DNA of 20,180 nt from CAZKGE01 sp964541695 (GTDB taxonomy: Bacteria > Bacillota > Clostridia > Christensenellales > CAG-138), in NCBI GenBank assembly GCA_964541695.1, contig CAZIRB010000033.1, positions 1 to 20,180 on the forward strand, in the 5' to 3' direction. Position numbers and translations under genes: made by a program. How positions within the stretch are numbered: the stretch's first letter is position 1; every line of letters begins with the position of its first letter. The notes below the pieces were generated by a model. It saw nothing but the letters and a program-made list of their open reading frames with translations. It ran no database searches and was not told the origin of the DNA. Below are positions 10,895 through 17,685 of this stretch, in pieces.

Positions 10895-11838
10895 TATCGT
10901 TCCTCGAGCGGGACGGGCACTTCCTCCAGCAGTTTTTTTAGGTACGCTTTCGCGTCCTCGCTGCGCGTGCCGGCCGAGCCGGACAGCCGGTGGCAGAGCA
11001 CGTACGGCGCGACATATTTCACGTCCTCCGGCACGGCGTAGTCGCGGCCGGCGAACGCCGCCACCGCCTGCGCGGCCTTGTACAGCGCGATCGCGCCGCG
11101 CGTCGACGCGCCCGCGACAAAGCTGCTCTGCCCGCGCGTCTTTTCCACCACGTCCATAACGTAGCCCGCCACGTCCGCGGACACGGCAACCTCCGGCACG
11201 AGCGCCTTGACCTTTGCTGTCTCCTCGTTTGTCACGACGCTCTCAAGCGACTCGACGATGTCCAGGGTCGATTTCCTTGCGATGACGGCAAGCTCCTGTT
11301 CGCGCGTCATGTAGCCGAGCCTGAGCCGCATGAAGAACCGGTCCACCTGCGCCTCCGGCAGCGGGAACGTGCCATAGGATTCGATCGGGTTCTGCGTCGC
11401 CATGACCATGAACGGCTCGGACAGCGGGAAACTTTTGCCGTCGACCGTGATCTGGCGTTCCTCCATCGCCTCGAGCAGGCTGGACTGCGTGCGCGGCGTG
11501 GCGCGGTTGATCTCGTCGGCCAGCACGACGTTGGCAAACAGCGGGCCGGGCCGGAACTCAAAGTCCGCGGTCTTCTGGTTATAAAAATGGATGCCGGTCA
11601 GGTCCGACGGCAGCAGGTCCGGCGTGAACTGGATGCGCGTAAACACGCCGCCGATCGACCGCGAGAACGCGCGCAGCAGCATGGTCTTGCCCGTGCCCGG
11701 CACGTCCTCAAGCAGCACGTGCCCGCCCGAGACGAAGCACACGAGCACAAGCTCGACGATATCGTCCTTGCCGACGATCACGCGGCCGCAGTTTTCGACG
11801 ATCCTTTTTTTATAGTCCTGTACGAATTTCGTATCCAT
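10894..11838 (-). CDS. MoxR family AAA+ ATPase
   Basis: This 314-residue AAA+ ATPase belongs to the MoxR/RavA branch, thought to act as a chaperone that remodels or inserts cofactors into partner proteins, frequently VWA/DUF58 proteins. Walker A is VPGTGKT (about 46-52), Walker B VVLADE (104-109), followed by INRATPRTQSSLLEAMEERQ, and the sensor segment ATQNPIES. The ATG at 11838 follows GAGAGG by 9 nt; an in-frame TTG at 11868 lies upstream of that site and is less likely. The gene heads a three-gene operon (moxR, DUF58, DUF4129 membrane protein) with overlapping or nearly touching ends. An extended -10 promoter precedes it. The family is certain; the cellular target is not. Confidence 0.93.
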   Translation of the reverse strand: MDTKFVQDYKKRIVENCGRVIVGKDDIVELVLVCFVSGGHVLLEDVPGTGKTMLLRAFSRSIGGVFTRIQFTPDLLPSDLTGIHFYNQKTADFEFRPGPLFANVVLADEINRATPRTQSSLLEAMEERQITVDGKSFPLSEPFMVMATQNPIESYGTFPLPEAQVDRFFMRLRLGYMTREQELAVIARKSTLDIVESLESVVTNEETAKVKALVPEVAVSADVAGYVMDVVEKTRGQSSFVAGASTRGAIALYKAAQAVAAFAGRDYAVPEDVKYVAPYVLCHRLSGSAGTRSEDAKAYLKKLLEEVPVPLEER

Positions 11839-11878
11839 TCGACGCGTCCTCTCAAAATTGGTTTCCAAATACCGTATT

Positions 11879-11887
11879 ATTATAGCA
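11879..11887 (-). promoter_or_regulatory. Extended -10 promoter for the moxR operon
   Basis: The minus strand reads TGCTATAAT, 40 nt before the ATG. No good -35 is seen at 17 nt; a TTGCGT sits at 19-nt spacing. The TGnTATAAT form and the following AAT match the argS promoter almost exactly. Confidence 0.5.
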
Positions 11888-11988
11888 CCCCGCGCGATAC
11901 AGGACGCAAGCGCGCAAGTAGGTTTTGGCGGATTTTTTTATTTTGAGGGCGTAAGGGAAGATATGAGGAACGGGGAATGGGGGACGAT

Positions 11989-12036
11989 GCAGGGGTTTCA
12001 CCTCTGCACCCCACCAAAGGGGGAAACCCCCTTTGG
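11989..12036 (-). repeat. Double-hairpin repeat family A, copy 3 (inverted)
   Basis: The hairpin GCAGGGGT-ttc-ACCTCTGC (11989-12007, one G-U) is followed by a perfect 10-bp hairpin CCAAAGGGGG-aaa-CCCCCTTTGG (12014-12036). On the minus strand this matches copy 1 closely, including the flanking GGGTTT and GGTGGGGTGCA. It lies between moxR and argS, 134 nt before the assembly gap. Confidence 0.75.
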
Positions 12037-12169
12037 AAACCCGCAGGGAGGAGCGCGGAGGCCGCGTGTCCGGCTGAATGGGTTCCCAAGGGGACCGCAG
12101 CCGAGCGCCGCCTGTGGCGGATGAAGCGGGGCGGGTGGTGGCGACGGAAGCCCCGCGCAATCGCAGGGG
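12037..12169. other. GC-rich intergenic stretch up to the assembly gap
   Basis: No gene is visible. It carries short hairpins: GGTTCCC-aa-GGGGACC (12081-12096) and CCGCC-tgt-GGCGG (12108-12120). The first one resembles the start of family A and may be a decayed or truncated copy. The sequence breaks into N after GCAGGGG, a word typical of family A copies. Confidence 0.4.
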
Positions 12170-12269
12170 NNNNNNNNNNNNNNNNNNNNNNNNNNNNNNN
12201 NNNNNNNNNNNNNNNNNNNNNNNNNNNNNNNNNNNNNNNNNNNNNNNNNNNNNNNNNNNNNNNNNNNNN
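12170..12269. other. Scaffold gap of 100 N
   Basis: This is exactly 100 unknown bases, the conventional length for a gap of unknown size. The true distance and content between the moxR operon and argS are not known. The -35 region of argS falls inside it. Confidence 0.97.
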
Positions 12270-12281
12270 CTTGCCGTTCGG

Positions 12282-12290
12282 TGCTATAAT
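12282..12290 (+). promoter_or_regulatory. Extended -10 promoter for argS
   Basis: TGCTATAAT, a perfect -10 with TGn extension, lies 37 nt before the argS ATG. The -35 position would be in the assembly gap and cannot be judged. Confidence 0.5.
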
Positions 12291-12327
12291 AATTTTTTAA
12301 TTGAACGTGTGAACGGAGAAAATCGGA

Positions 12328-14019
12328 ATGGAGTTTACCCTCGAGCTGGCGGCCGCGCTGTCCCCGCTGTGCGGGCTGCCCGCCGAAACGATTCAGGACA
12401 TGCTGGAGACGCCGCCGAACCCGGAGCTTGGCGATTTGGCGTTTCCGTGCTTTCAACTGGCAAAAACGCTGAGAAAAGCCCCGCCCGCGATTGCGGCGGA
12501 GCTGGCGGAGCGGTTTGCGCCGCCGGCGTTTGTGGAAAGCGTCGCGGCGGCCGGGCCGTATTTAAACTTCACGTTCTCGCGCGCGGAGCTGGCCAGGCGC
12601 GTGCTGACCCGCGTGTTCGCCGACGGCGACCGCTACGGCGGCTCGGAGATCGGGAGTGGCAAAACCGTGTGCATCGACTACTCGTCGATCAATATCGCAA
12701 AGCCCTTCCACATCGGGCACCTGCGCTCGACGGCGATCGGGAACGCGCTCTACCGCATCTATACGCACATGGGCTATACTTGCGTCGGCATCAACCACCT
12801 GGGCGACTGGGGCACGCAGTTCGGCAAGATGATCGTCGCGTTTTTAAAGTGGGGCGACCGCGCCGCCGTCGAAAAAGAGGGCGTCTCCGCGCTCGTGGCG
12901 CTGTACGTGCGCTTCCACGAGGAGGCGGAAACCGACCCCGCGCTCAACGACGAGGCGCGCGCGTGGTTTAAGAAGATTGAGGACGGCGACGCCGAGGCGC
13001 TGAAGCTGTTCGACTGGTTCAAGGCGCTCACGCTGGCCGAGGTCGGCCGCGTCTACGAGCTGCTCGGGATCCGCTTCGACAGCTACGCCGGCGAAAGTTT
13101 CTATAACGACAAGATGGACCGCGTGGTCGACGAACTGCGGCAGAAAAACCTGCTCAAGCTCGACGACGGCGCGTCGATCGTCGACCTGGCGGAGTACAGG
13201 ATGCCGCCGTGCATCATTCTGCGCAGCGACGGCGCGACGCTGTACGCCACGCGCGACATCGCGGCCGCGCTGTACCGCAAGAACACCTACGATTTCGACA
13301 AGTGCCTGTACGTCGTGGCCTACCAGCAGGACCTGCACTTTAGGCAGTGGTTCAAGGTCGTCGAGCTGATGGGCTACCCGTGGCACAGGGACCTCGTGCA
13401 CGTGTCGTTCGGCATGGTCTCCGTCAAGGACGGCACGCTGTCCACGCGCAAGGGCAACGTGATCTACCTGCGCGACGTGCTGCGCGCCGCGGCCGAGAAA
13501 ACGCGCGCGATCATGGAGGAAAAGAGCCCCGACCTGCCGGACATGCGCAAGGTCGCCGCCGAGGTCGGCGTCGGCGCAGTCGTGTTCAGCAGCCTGTACA
13601 ACGGCCGCATCAAGGACATCGTGTTCGACTGGGACACCGCGTTGAATTTCGACGGCGAGACCGGCCCGTACGCGCAGTATACGCACGCGCGCGCCTGCTC
13701 CGTGCTTCGTAAGTCCCCGCGGCCCGGCGGCGGGATCGACTATACGCTGTTGACCGACGACGAGTCGCGCGCGGTCGTGTCGGCCATCGCGGCCTTCCCC
13801 GCCGCCGTCGCCGAGGCGATGGACAAGAACGAGCCGTACCTGGTCGAGCGCGCGGTCATCGCGCTGTGCCAGGCGTTCAACCGCTTCTATTACGAGCAGC
13901 GCATCGTCGCCGACGAGCCCGAGCTGCGCAACGCGCGCCTCGCGCTGACCGACGCGGCGCGGCAGGTGATCAAGACCGGCCTGTACCTCGTCGGGCTCGC
14001 CGCGCCCGAGCGCATGTGA
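12328..14019 (+). CDS. argS: Arginyl-tRNA synthetase
   Basis: This class I enzyme, 563 residues, charges tRNA-Arg with arginine in the cytosol. An N-terminal Add-1-type domain (about 1-110, with PNPELGDLAFPCF) precedes the catalytic core with FHIGHLRST (HIGH at 128-131) and INHLGDWGTQFGK. The KMSK site is replaced by STRKG (372-376), as is normal for ArgRS, after VSVKDGTL. The C-terminal DALR-type anticodon-binding domain ends in APERM, the typical ArgRS terminus. A GGAG lies about 10 nt before the ATG. serS follows after 36 nt on the same strand, so the two synthetases are probably co-transcribed. Length and motifs are all ordinary. Confidence 0.97.
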   Translation: MEFTLELAAALSPLCGLPAETIQDMLETPPNPELGDLAFPCFQLAKTLRKAPPAIAAELAERFAPPAFVESVAAAGPYLNFTFSRAELARRVLTRVFADGDRYGGSEIGSGKTVCIDYSSINIAKPFHIGHLRSTAIGNALYRIYTHMGYTCVGINHLGDWGTQFGKMIVAFLKWGDRAAVEKEGVSALVALYVRFHEEAETDPALNDEARAWFKKIEDGDAEALKLFDWFKALTLAEVGRVYELLGIRFDSYAGESFYNDKMDRVVDELRQKNLLKLDDGASIVDLAEYRMPPCIILRSDGATLYATRDIAAALYRKNTYDFDKCLYVVAYQQDLHFRQWFKVVELMGYPWHRDLVHVSFGMVSVKDGTLSTRKGNVIYLRDVLRAAAEKTRAIMEEKSPDLPDMRKVAAEVGVGAVVFSSLYNGRIKDIVFDWDTALNFDGETGPYAQYTHARACSVLRKSPRPGGGIDYTLLTDDESRAVVSAIAAFPAAVAEAMDKNEPYLVERAVIALCQAFNRFYYEQRIVADEPELRNARLALTDAARQVIKTGLYLVGLAAPERM

Positions 14020-14055
14020 CCGACGTAACGCTAAGCTGCAGAAAGGACCCGCCCC

Positions 14056-15339
14056 ATGCTGGACATCAGGCTCATCCGCAATAACCCCGAGCTCGTTCGC
14101 GAGAACATCAAAAAGAAGTTTCAGGAAGCAAAGCTCCCGCTCGTCGACGAGGTGCTTTCTCTCGACGCGGAGTACCGCGCGGCGCACACGCGCTGCGACG
14201 CGCTGAGGAACCAAAGAAACGTTACGAGTAAGCAGATCGGCTTTTTCATGGCCAAGGGCCAAACCGCCGAGGCGGAGAAGGCCAAGGCCGAGGTCGTGGC
14301 CATGGCCGACGAGATGGCCGCGCTCGAAAAGCGCGAGGACGAGCTTGCGGCCGAGATCAAAAAGCGCATGCTCGTGCTGCCGAACATCATCGACCCGTCG
14401 GTGCCGATCGGCCGGAGCGACCTGGACAACGTCGAGATCGAGCGCTTCGGCGAAGCCTTCGTGCCGGATTTTGAGATCCCGTACCACGTCGACATCATGG
14501 AGCGGCTCCACGGCCTCGACCTCGACAGCGCGCGCAAAACCTCCGGCAACGGGTTTTACTACCTCTGCGGGGACATCGCGCTGCTGCACAGCTGCATCCT
14601 TGCCTACGCGCGGGATTTTATGGTCGCGCGCGGGTTTACGTACTACATCCCGCCGTTTATGATCCGCGGCGACGTCGTGTCCGGTGTGATGAGCTTTGCC
14701 GAGATGGAGAACATGATGTACAAGATCGAGGGCGAGGACCTCTATCTCATCGGCACGAGCGAGCACTCCATGATCGGCAAGTTCATCGACAGCTTCCTCG
14801 ACGAGGAGTCGCTCCCCGAGCTTTTGACGAGCTATTCGCCGTGCTTCCGCAAGGAGGTCGGCGCGCACGGCATCGAGGAGCGCGGCGTGTACCGCATCCA
14901 CCAGTTTGAAAAGCAGGAGATGATCGTCGTCTGCCGGCCCGAGGACAGCATGTTTTGGTACGAAAAGCTCTGGCAGAACACCGTCGACTTCTTCCGCTCG
15001 CTCGATATCCCGGTGCGCACGCTCGAGTGCTGCTCCGGGGATCTAGCGGACCTCAAGGTCAAGAGCTGCGACGTCGAGGCCTGGTCGCCGCGGCAAGGCA
15101 AGTATTTCGAGGTCGGCAGCTGCAGCAATCTCGGCGACGCGCAGGCACGGCGGCTCGGCATCCGCGTCAAAAACAAGGAGAAGGGCAACTATTTTGCGCA
15201 TACGCTGAACAACACGGTCGTGGCCCCGCCGCGCATGCTGATCGCGTTCCTTGAGAACAATCTCAACGCCGACGGGACCGTGCGCGTCCCCGTTTCGCTG
15301 CGGCCGTACCTGCATAAGGACGTTATCGGCGCAATTTAA
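14056..15339 (+). CDS. serS: Seryl-tRNA synthetase
   Basis: This class II enzyme, 427 residues, charges tRNA-Ser (and tRNA-Sec where present). The N-terminal long coiled-coil arm (about 1-110) is clear from MLDIRLIRNNPELVRENIKK and the charged helices around 65-104. Motif 2 is FRKEVGAHGIEERGVYRIHQ (264-283). Motif 3 contains LNNTVVAPPRMLIAFLENN (384-402) with the invariant Arg393; this differs from the common LNGSGLAVGRTLVA form of most bacterial SerS and matches a divergent clade found in some clostridia. The ATG follows AGAAAGGA. It sits 36 nt after argS. The region after its stop holds a hairpin and a sporulation-type promoter for the next gene. Confidence 0.96.
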   Translation: MLDIRLIRNNPELVRENIKKKFQEAKLPLVDEVLSLDAEYRAAHTRCDALRNQRNVTSKQIGFFMAKGQTAEAEKAKAEVVAMADEMAALEKREDELAAEIKKRMLVLPNIIDPSVPIGRSDLDNVEIERFGEAFVPDFEIPYHVDIMERLHGLDLDSARKTSGNGFYYLCGDIALLHSCILAYARDFMVARGFTYYIPPFMIRGDVVSGVMSFAEMENMMYKIEGEDLYLIGTSEHSMIGKFIDSFLDEESLPELLTSYSPCFRKEVGAHGIEERGVYRIHQFEKQEMIVVCRPEDSMFWYEKLWQNTVDFFRSLDIPVRTLECCSGDLADLKVKSCDVEAWSPRQGKYFEVGSCSNLGDAQARRLGIRVKNKEKGNYFAHTLNNTVVAPPRMLIAFLENNLNADGTVRVPVSLRPYLHKDVIGAI

Positions 15340-15353
15340 GAATAGAAAATTTT

Positions 15354-15384
15354 GTATAATCGATCACCTCGGGCGGCAATACTA
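15354..15384 (+). promoter_or_regulatory. Candidate sigma-F-type (forespore) promoter
   Basis: GTATA (15354-15358), 16 nt, then GGCAATACTA (15375-15384) fits the Bacillus sigma-F pattern GywTA / GGnrAnAnTw at every defined position. B. subtilis spoIIQ is a sigma-F gene, and the downstream gene looks like spoIIQ. Part of the same site, TATAAT at 15355-15360, could instead be a housekeeping -10, but no -35 accompanies it. Transcription would start near 15391. Confidence 0.5.
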
Positions 15385-15397
15385 GTCCCGAGGTGAT
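15363..15397 (+). terminator. Hairpin covering the Shine-Dalgarno of the M23 gene; possible serS terminator
   Basis: A perfect 11-bp stem ATCACCTCGGG / CCCGAGGTGAT encloses a 13-nt loop, followed by ATTTTC. The 3' arm contains GAGGTGA, the ribosome binding site for the ATG at 15404. In a transcript reading through from serS the site would be paired; the short T-run could also allow termination. Confidence 0.55.
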
Positions 15398-15403
15398 ATT
15401 TTC

Positions 15404-16135
15404 ATGCAGGAAAACAAAACGTTTCAGACGAGATCGAGGGATTTTCTGAAGAAGCAGGGCTTCTATATCGTACTCTTCGTATGCCTTCTGATCGTCGGCA
15501 CGGCAATTGCGCTGACCGCCATCCCGCGCGCGAACACGCCGCAGGACGCCGGGACCGCCGGCGAGCCCGTCGTGGAATCCAACGTGTCCGACGACGAGAA
15601 GCTCACCGCGCGCAATACGCCGCTCCCGACCGCCACCCCCGCGCCGACGGCGCTCCCGACCGCCACCCCCGCGCCCACGAACACGCCCAAGCCCGCCGTC
15701 AAGACCGTCAAAAAGGCCGCGGCGCCGCTCAGCGGCGACATCTGCTGGGGCTACGCGATCGACCAGCTCCTGTACAGCCAGACGCTTGACCAGTGGACGA
15801 CGCACGCCGGCATCGACATCGCGGCCGAGCTCGGCACGCCCGTCAAGGCCGTGCTAGCCGGCACCGTGCGCACCGTCGCCTGCGACGACGCGCTCGGCCA
15901 GGTCGTGACCATCGAGCACACGAACAAGCGCGTCAGTCTCTACGCCAACCTCGACGAGACCGTTCCCGTCACCGAGGGCCAGAAGGTCAACGCGGGCGAC
16001 GTGATCGGCGCCGTCGGGAATACCTCCGTCGCGGAATGCGGCCAGCCGCCGCATCTCCACTTCGGCTTCTTTATCGACAACAAACCCGCCAACCCCCTCG
16101 ACTACGTCCAGATCGCGCAGACGCAGCAGTCGTAA
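15404..16135 (+). CDS. spoIIQ: SpoIIQ-like M23 peptidase-domain membrane protein
   Basis: This protein has 243 residues: a short cytosolic N-terminus, one membrane helix (about 20-40), a Thr/Pro/Ala-rich linker (about 70-100), and a C-terminal LytM/M23 domain. The zinc ligands of an active M23 enzyme are present: His134 and Asp138 in HAGID, and HLH at 217-219. SpoIIQ is the forespore membrane protein that pairs with SpoIIIAH across the intermembrane space during engulfment; clostridial forms keep the catalytic residues while the Bacillus form does not. The segment LLYSQTLDQWTTHAGIDIAA and the downstream GQVVTIEH...GQKVNAGDVIG match this family's layout. The sigma-F-like promoter supports the call. 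It could instead be another single-pass M23 endopeptidase; the orthologue call is about 65 percent sure, the domain call nearly certain. Confidence 0.75.
   Translation: MQENKTFQTRSRDFLKKQGFYIVLFVCLLIVGTAIALTAIPRANTPQDAGTAGEPVVESNVSDDEKLTARNTPLPTATPAPTALPTATPAPTNTPKPAVKTVKKAAAPLSGDICWGYAIDQLLYSQTLDQWTTHAGIDIAAELGTPVKAVLAGTVRTVACDDALGQVVTIEHTNKRVSLYANLDETVPVTEGQKVNAGDVIGAVGNTSVAECGQPPHLHFGFFIDNKPANPLDYVQIAQTQQS
15623..15682 (+). repeat. Two 30-bp direct repeats in the M23 linker
   Basis: Two adjacent 30-bp units encode LPTATPAPTA and LPTATPAPTN. The repeat is near-perfect at DNA level and extends the linker between membrane helix and peptidase domain; copy number may vary between strains. Confidence 0.8.
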
Positions 16136-16167
16136 CGCGCCGCGCCGGCTCTACTACGATGTATGGA

Positions 16168-16196
16168 AAAGCGGGGGCCGGAAAGGCTCCCGCTTT
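16168..16196. terminator. Hairpin downstream of the M23 gene
   Basis: AAAGCGGGGGCC-ggaaa-GGCTCCCGCTTT is a 12-bp stem with one G-T pair, 32 nt after the stop codon. The A-run before and T-run within the arm are typical of a two-way terminator, although the free T tract is short. Confidence 0.6.
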
Positions 16197-16215
16197 GCAA
16201 CGCAAAGATTCCGCA

Positions 16216-16260
16216 GGGGCTTTGCCCCGGCAACCCTACCAAAGGGACACGTCCCTTTGG
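16216..16260 (-). repeat. Double-hairpin repeat family A, copy 4 (inverted)
   Basis: The hairpin GGGGC-ttt-GCCCC (16216-16228) is followed by CCAAAGGG-acacgt-CCCTTTGG (16239-16260) and AAACCCC. Reverse-complemented, it reproduces copy 1 in order and flanks. It lies between two convergent genes and between two near-identical GC-rich hairpins. Confidence 0.75.
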
Positions 16261-16315
16261 AAACCCCATCCGCTGCAGGCGAAGCAAACGATGATAGGAC
16301 CAGCTCCGTATGCAG

Positions 16316-16352
16316 CGAATAAAGAAACGGGGGCCAATCCGGCCCCCGCTTT
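16316..16352 (-). terminator. Terminator of the DUF1858 gene
   Basis: The minus strand reads AAAG, stem CGGGGGCC-ggatt-GGCCCCCG, then TTTCTTTATT: a strong GC stem with a T-rich tail, 44 nt after the stop. Its sequence is nearly the same as the hairpin at 16168-16196. Confidence 0.75.
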
Positions 16353-16395
16353 GCGTCGCTTGTTCCGCGTAATCCGGCGCACGCCGGCCGCGGAG

Positions 16396-16596
16396 TTATT
16401 TGGCTTCCAGGTACTGGTTGATCGAGGCCATCAGCGCGTCCGCGTCGATGCCGTGCACCGCGCAGGCCTGCTCGATCGTCTCGCCGTGCGCCATCGCACA
16501 GCCCAGGCAATGCATGCCCGCGTCCATCAGGATGTCGGCCGTGCCCTCGTCCGCCTCGATCACCTTCTGGATCGTCATATCTTTGGTCACCCGCAT
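16396..16596 (-). CDS. DUF1858 domain protein (small CxxC redox-type protein)
   Basis: This 66-residue soluble protein consists of a single DUF1858 domain. It begins with the typical MTIQKVIE helix and carries GMHCLGCAMAHGETIEQAC (27-45), with the paired cysteines Cys30 and Cys33 that define the family, also called the hybrid-cluster-protein-associated disulfide redox domain. A role in anaerobic redox or metal handling is assumed for the family; the reaction is unknown. The ATG follows AAGGAGGA by 8 nt, one of the strongest ribosome binding sites in the window, so it is a real, well-translated gene despite its size. It is monocistronic, with its own promoter and terminator. Confidence 0.9.
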   Translation of the reverse strand: MRVTKDMTIQKVIEADEGTADILMDAGMHCLGCAMAHGETIEQACAVHGIDADALMASINQYLEAK

Positions 16597-16630
16597 GGGT
16601 CGTGTCCTCCTTGCTGCGTTCTTTTTCGAT

Positions 16631-16658
16631 AGTATACCACAGAACCCGCGATATGGAA
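16631..16658 (-). promoter_or_regulatory. Candidate promoter of the DUF1858 gene
   Basis: On the minus strand TTCCAT (16658-16653), 16 nt, then TATACT (16636-16631). The -10 is good, the -35 poor. It lies 34 nt before the ATG. Confidence 0.45.
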
Positions 16659-16711
16659 CGCGAAAATTGCGAGAATCGGCGTAGTTTTGCGGGTTTTAAA
16701 CGGGTTTTTGT

Positions 16712-16741
16712 CTTCTTTTCTTTCGGAAGAAAGAAAAGAAG
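16712..16741. repeat. Hairpin repeat family B, copy 2
   Basis: A perfect 13-bp stem (CTTCTTTTCTTTC and complement) closes a GGAA loop, a GNRA-type tetraloop. It is followed by GGCTGGGAAG, similar to the CCGGGAA tail of copy 3. Confidence 0.75.
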
Positions 16742-16822
16742 GGCTGGGAAGCTGAAATAGGATGGATAGTTGCGGGAGACGCATCGCCGCGGCCGGTCGG
16801 TAGCCGCAGTGTGAGGGGAACG

Positions 16823-16869
16823 GCTTCTTTTCTTTCGGGAGAAAGAAAAGAAGCAAAAGAAAGCCGGGA
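16823..16869 (+). repeat. Hairpin repeat family B, copy 3
   Basis: A perfect 14-bp stem (GCTTCTTTTCTTTC and complement) closes a GGGA loop (16823-16854). The conserved tail AAAAGAAAGCCGGGA follows. GGGAACGG precedes it, as at copy 4. Confidence 0.75.
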
Positions 16870-16936
16870 AAAAGTGGATTTGAGTTTTCCTCTCAAAATA
16901 AAGAAAGCCGGGAGCGGGCCGCCAGCCGGCAACCCT

Positions 16937-16980
16937 TCCCGACTTTCTTTTGTTACTTTTCTTTCCGGAAAGAAAAGTAA
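16937..16980 (-). repeat. Hairpin repeat family B, copy 4 (inverted)
   Basis: A perfect 28-nt palindrome at 16953-16980 (arms TTACTTTTCTTTCC) carries, on the minus strand, the tail CAAAAGAAAGTCGGGA. The arms differ from copy 3 (TTAC against GCTTC) but still pair perfectly, so changes have been compensated. It lies 17 nt after the thiT stop and could end thiT transcripts. Confidence 0.75.
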
Positions 16981-16997
16981 ACCGTTCCCTGTCCGTA

Positions 16998-17666
16998 TCA
17001 GCCGCGTTTCCCGGTCAGCGCGCGGGCGATGGCCGAGCGCAGGGCGGGGATGCACAGCACGAGCACACACAGCAGCGTATCGACGCCGATCGTAAGCCCG
17101 TTATACAGGAACGAGTACCACCACGGGTTTACGATGCCGTAATCGAGGCCCGCGTCGGCAAAGAAGATCGCGCCGGAAACGGTGGAGACGAGCATGCGCG
17201 AGAACCCGCCGACGGCGGAGCCGAGCCGCGGCCTATCGGGGAAGAAGCCGGCCACGCCCAGGATGGTGAACGCGACGAAGTAGTCGAGGACAAACTGCGC
17301 CCAGTGCACGATATACGCGCCCTGCACGACCTGCAAGAGCGCGTAGGCCAGGCCGGCTAAAAGCCCCGCGGCGGGACCGAAGTAGGCCGCATAGACGAAT
17401 ATCGGCAGCATTGAGAACAGCGTGATCGACCCGCCGAACGGCATCGAGAACAGCTTGAAGTACGACAGCACGAACGCGAGGGTGATGCACAGCGCGCCGT
17501 ATACGAGCGCGCGCGTACGGTTGACGGGCCGCTTTTCGGCGGGCGCTTTTTTCGCGGTGAGCGCGGCCACGACGAGCAGCAGGATAAACAGCGCGGCCGC
17601 GCCGAGCAGCAGATACAGCTCCAGCCCTTCGAGCGAGGCCAGCTTGGAGAACAGCTTGAATTCCAT
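16998..17666 (-). CDS. thiT: Thiamine transporter substrate-binding membrane protein ThiT (ECF type)
   Basis: This 222-residue integral membrane protein is the S component that binds thiamine and works with a shared ECF energising module, not present in this window. The family signature runs from YFKLFSMPFGGSITLFSMLP (69-88) through GPAAGLLAGLAYALLQ; the ligand-site region SGAIFFADAG...NPWWYSFLYNG is at about 164-190. Compared with the ~180-residue ThiT of lactic acid bacteria it has an extra N-terminal membrane helix (about 15-36) and linker. The ATG at 17666 follows AGGAGGAAA; an in-frame start at 17756 would lie inside the riboswitch and is rejected. It is controlled by the TPP riboswitch directly upstream, which fits the substrate. 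Confidence 0.93.
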   Translation of the reverse strand: MEFKLFSKLASLEGLELYLLLGAAALFILLLVVAALTAKKAPAEKRPVNRTRALVYGALCITLAFVLSYFKLFSMPFGGSITLFSMLPIFVYAAYFGPAAGLLAGLAYALLQVVQGAYIVHWAQFVLDYFVAFTILGVAGFFPDRPRLGSAVGGFSRMLVSTVSGAIFFADAGLDYGIVNPWWYSFLYNGLTIGVDTLLCVLVLCIPALRSAIARALTGKRG

Positions 17667-17685
17667 TTCGTTTCCTCCTAACAAC

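Larger units (their letters stand above)
16597..16997. other. Intergenic block filled with family B hairpins
   Basis: About 400 nt without a gene between the DUF1858 start and the thiT stop. It holds the DUF1858 promoter, three family B hairpins, and three copies of the word AAGAAAGYCGGGA (16857-16869, 16901-16913, and inverted 16949-16937). A small hairpin TTTGAG-ttttcct-CTCAAA lies at 16879-16897. The stretch 16742-16822 shows no feature. Confidence 0.7.

Noticed and set aside
12844..14901. Minus-strand frame of 685 codons across argS and serS
   Set aside because: It spans two convincing genes plus their intergenic gap and has no recognisable domain; a GC-driven shadow.
15355..15360. TATAAT as a housekeeping promoter for the M23 gene
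   Set aside because: No acceptable -35 at 16-18 nt; the overlapping sigma-F pattern fits better and suits a spoIIQ-like gene. Not fully excluded.
16712..16980. CRISPR array formed by the repeated hairpins
   Set aside because: Copies are irregularly spaced, in both orientations, and spacers are not of uniform length; no cas gene is near.
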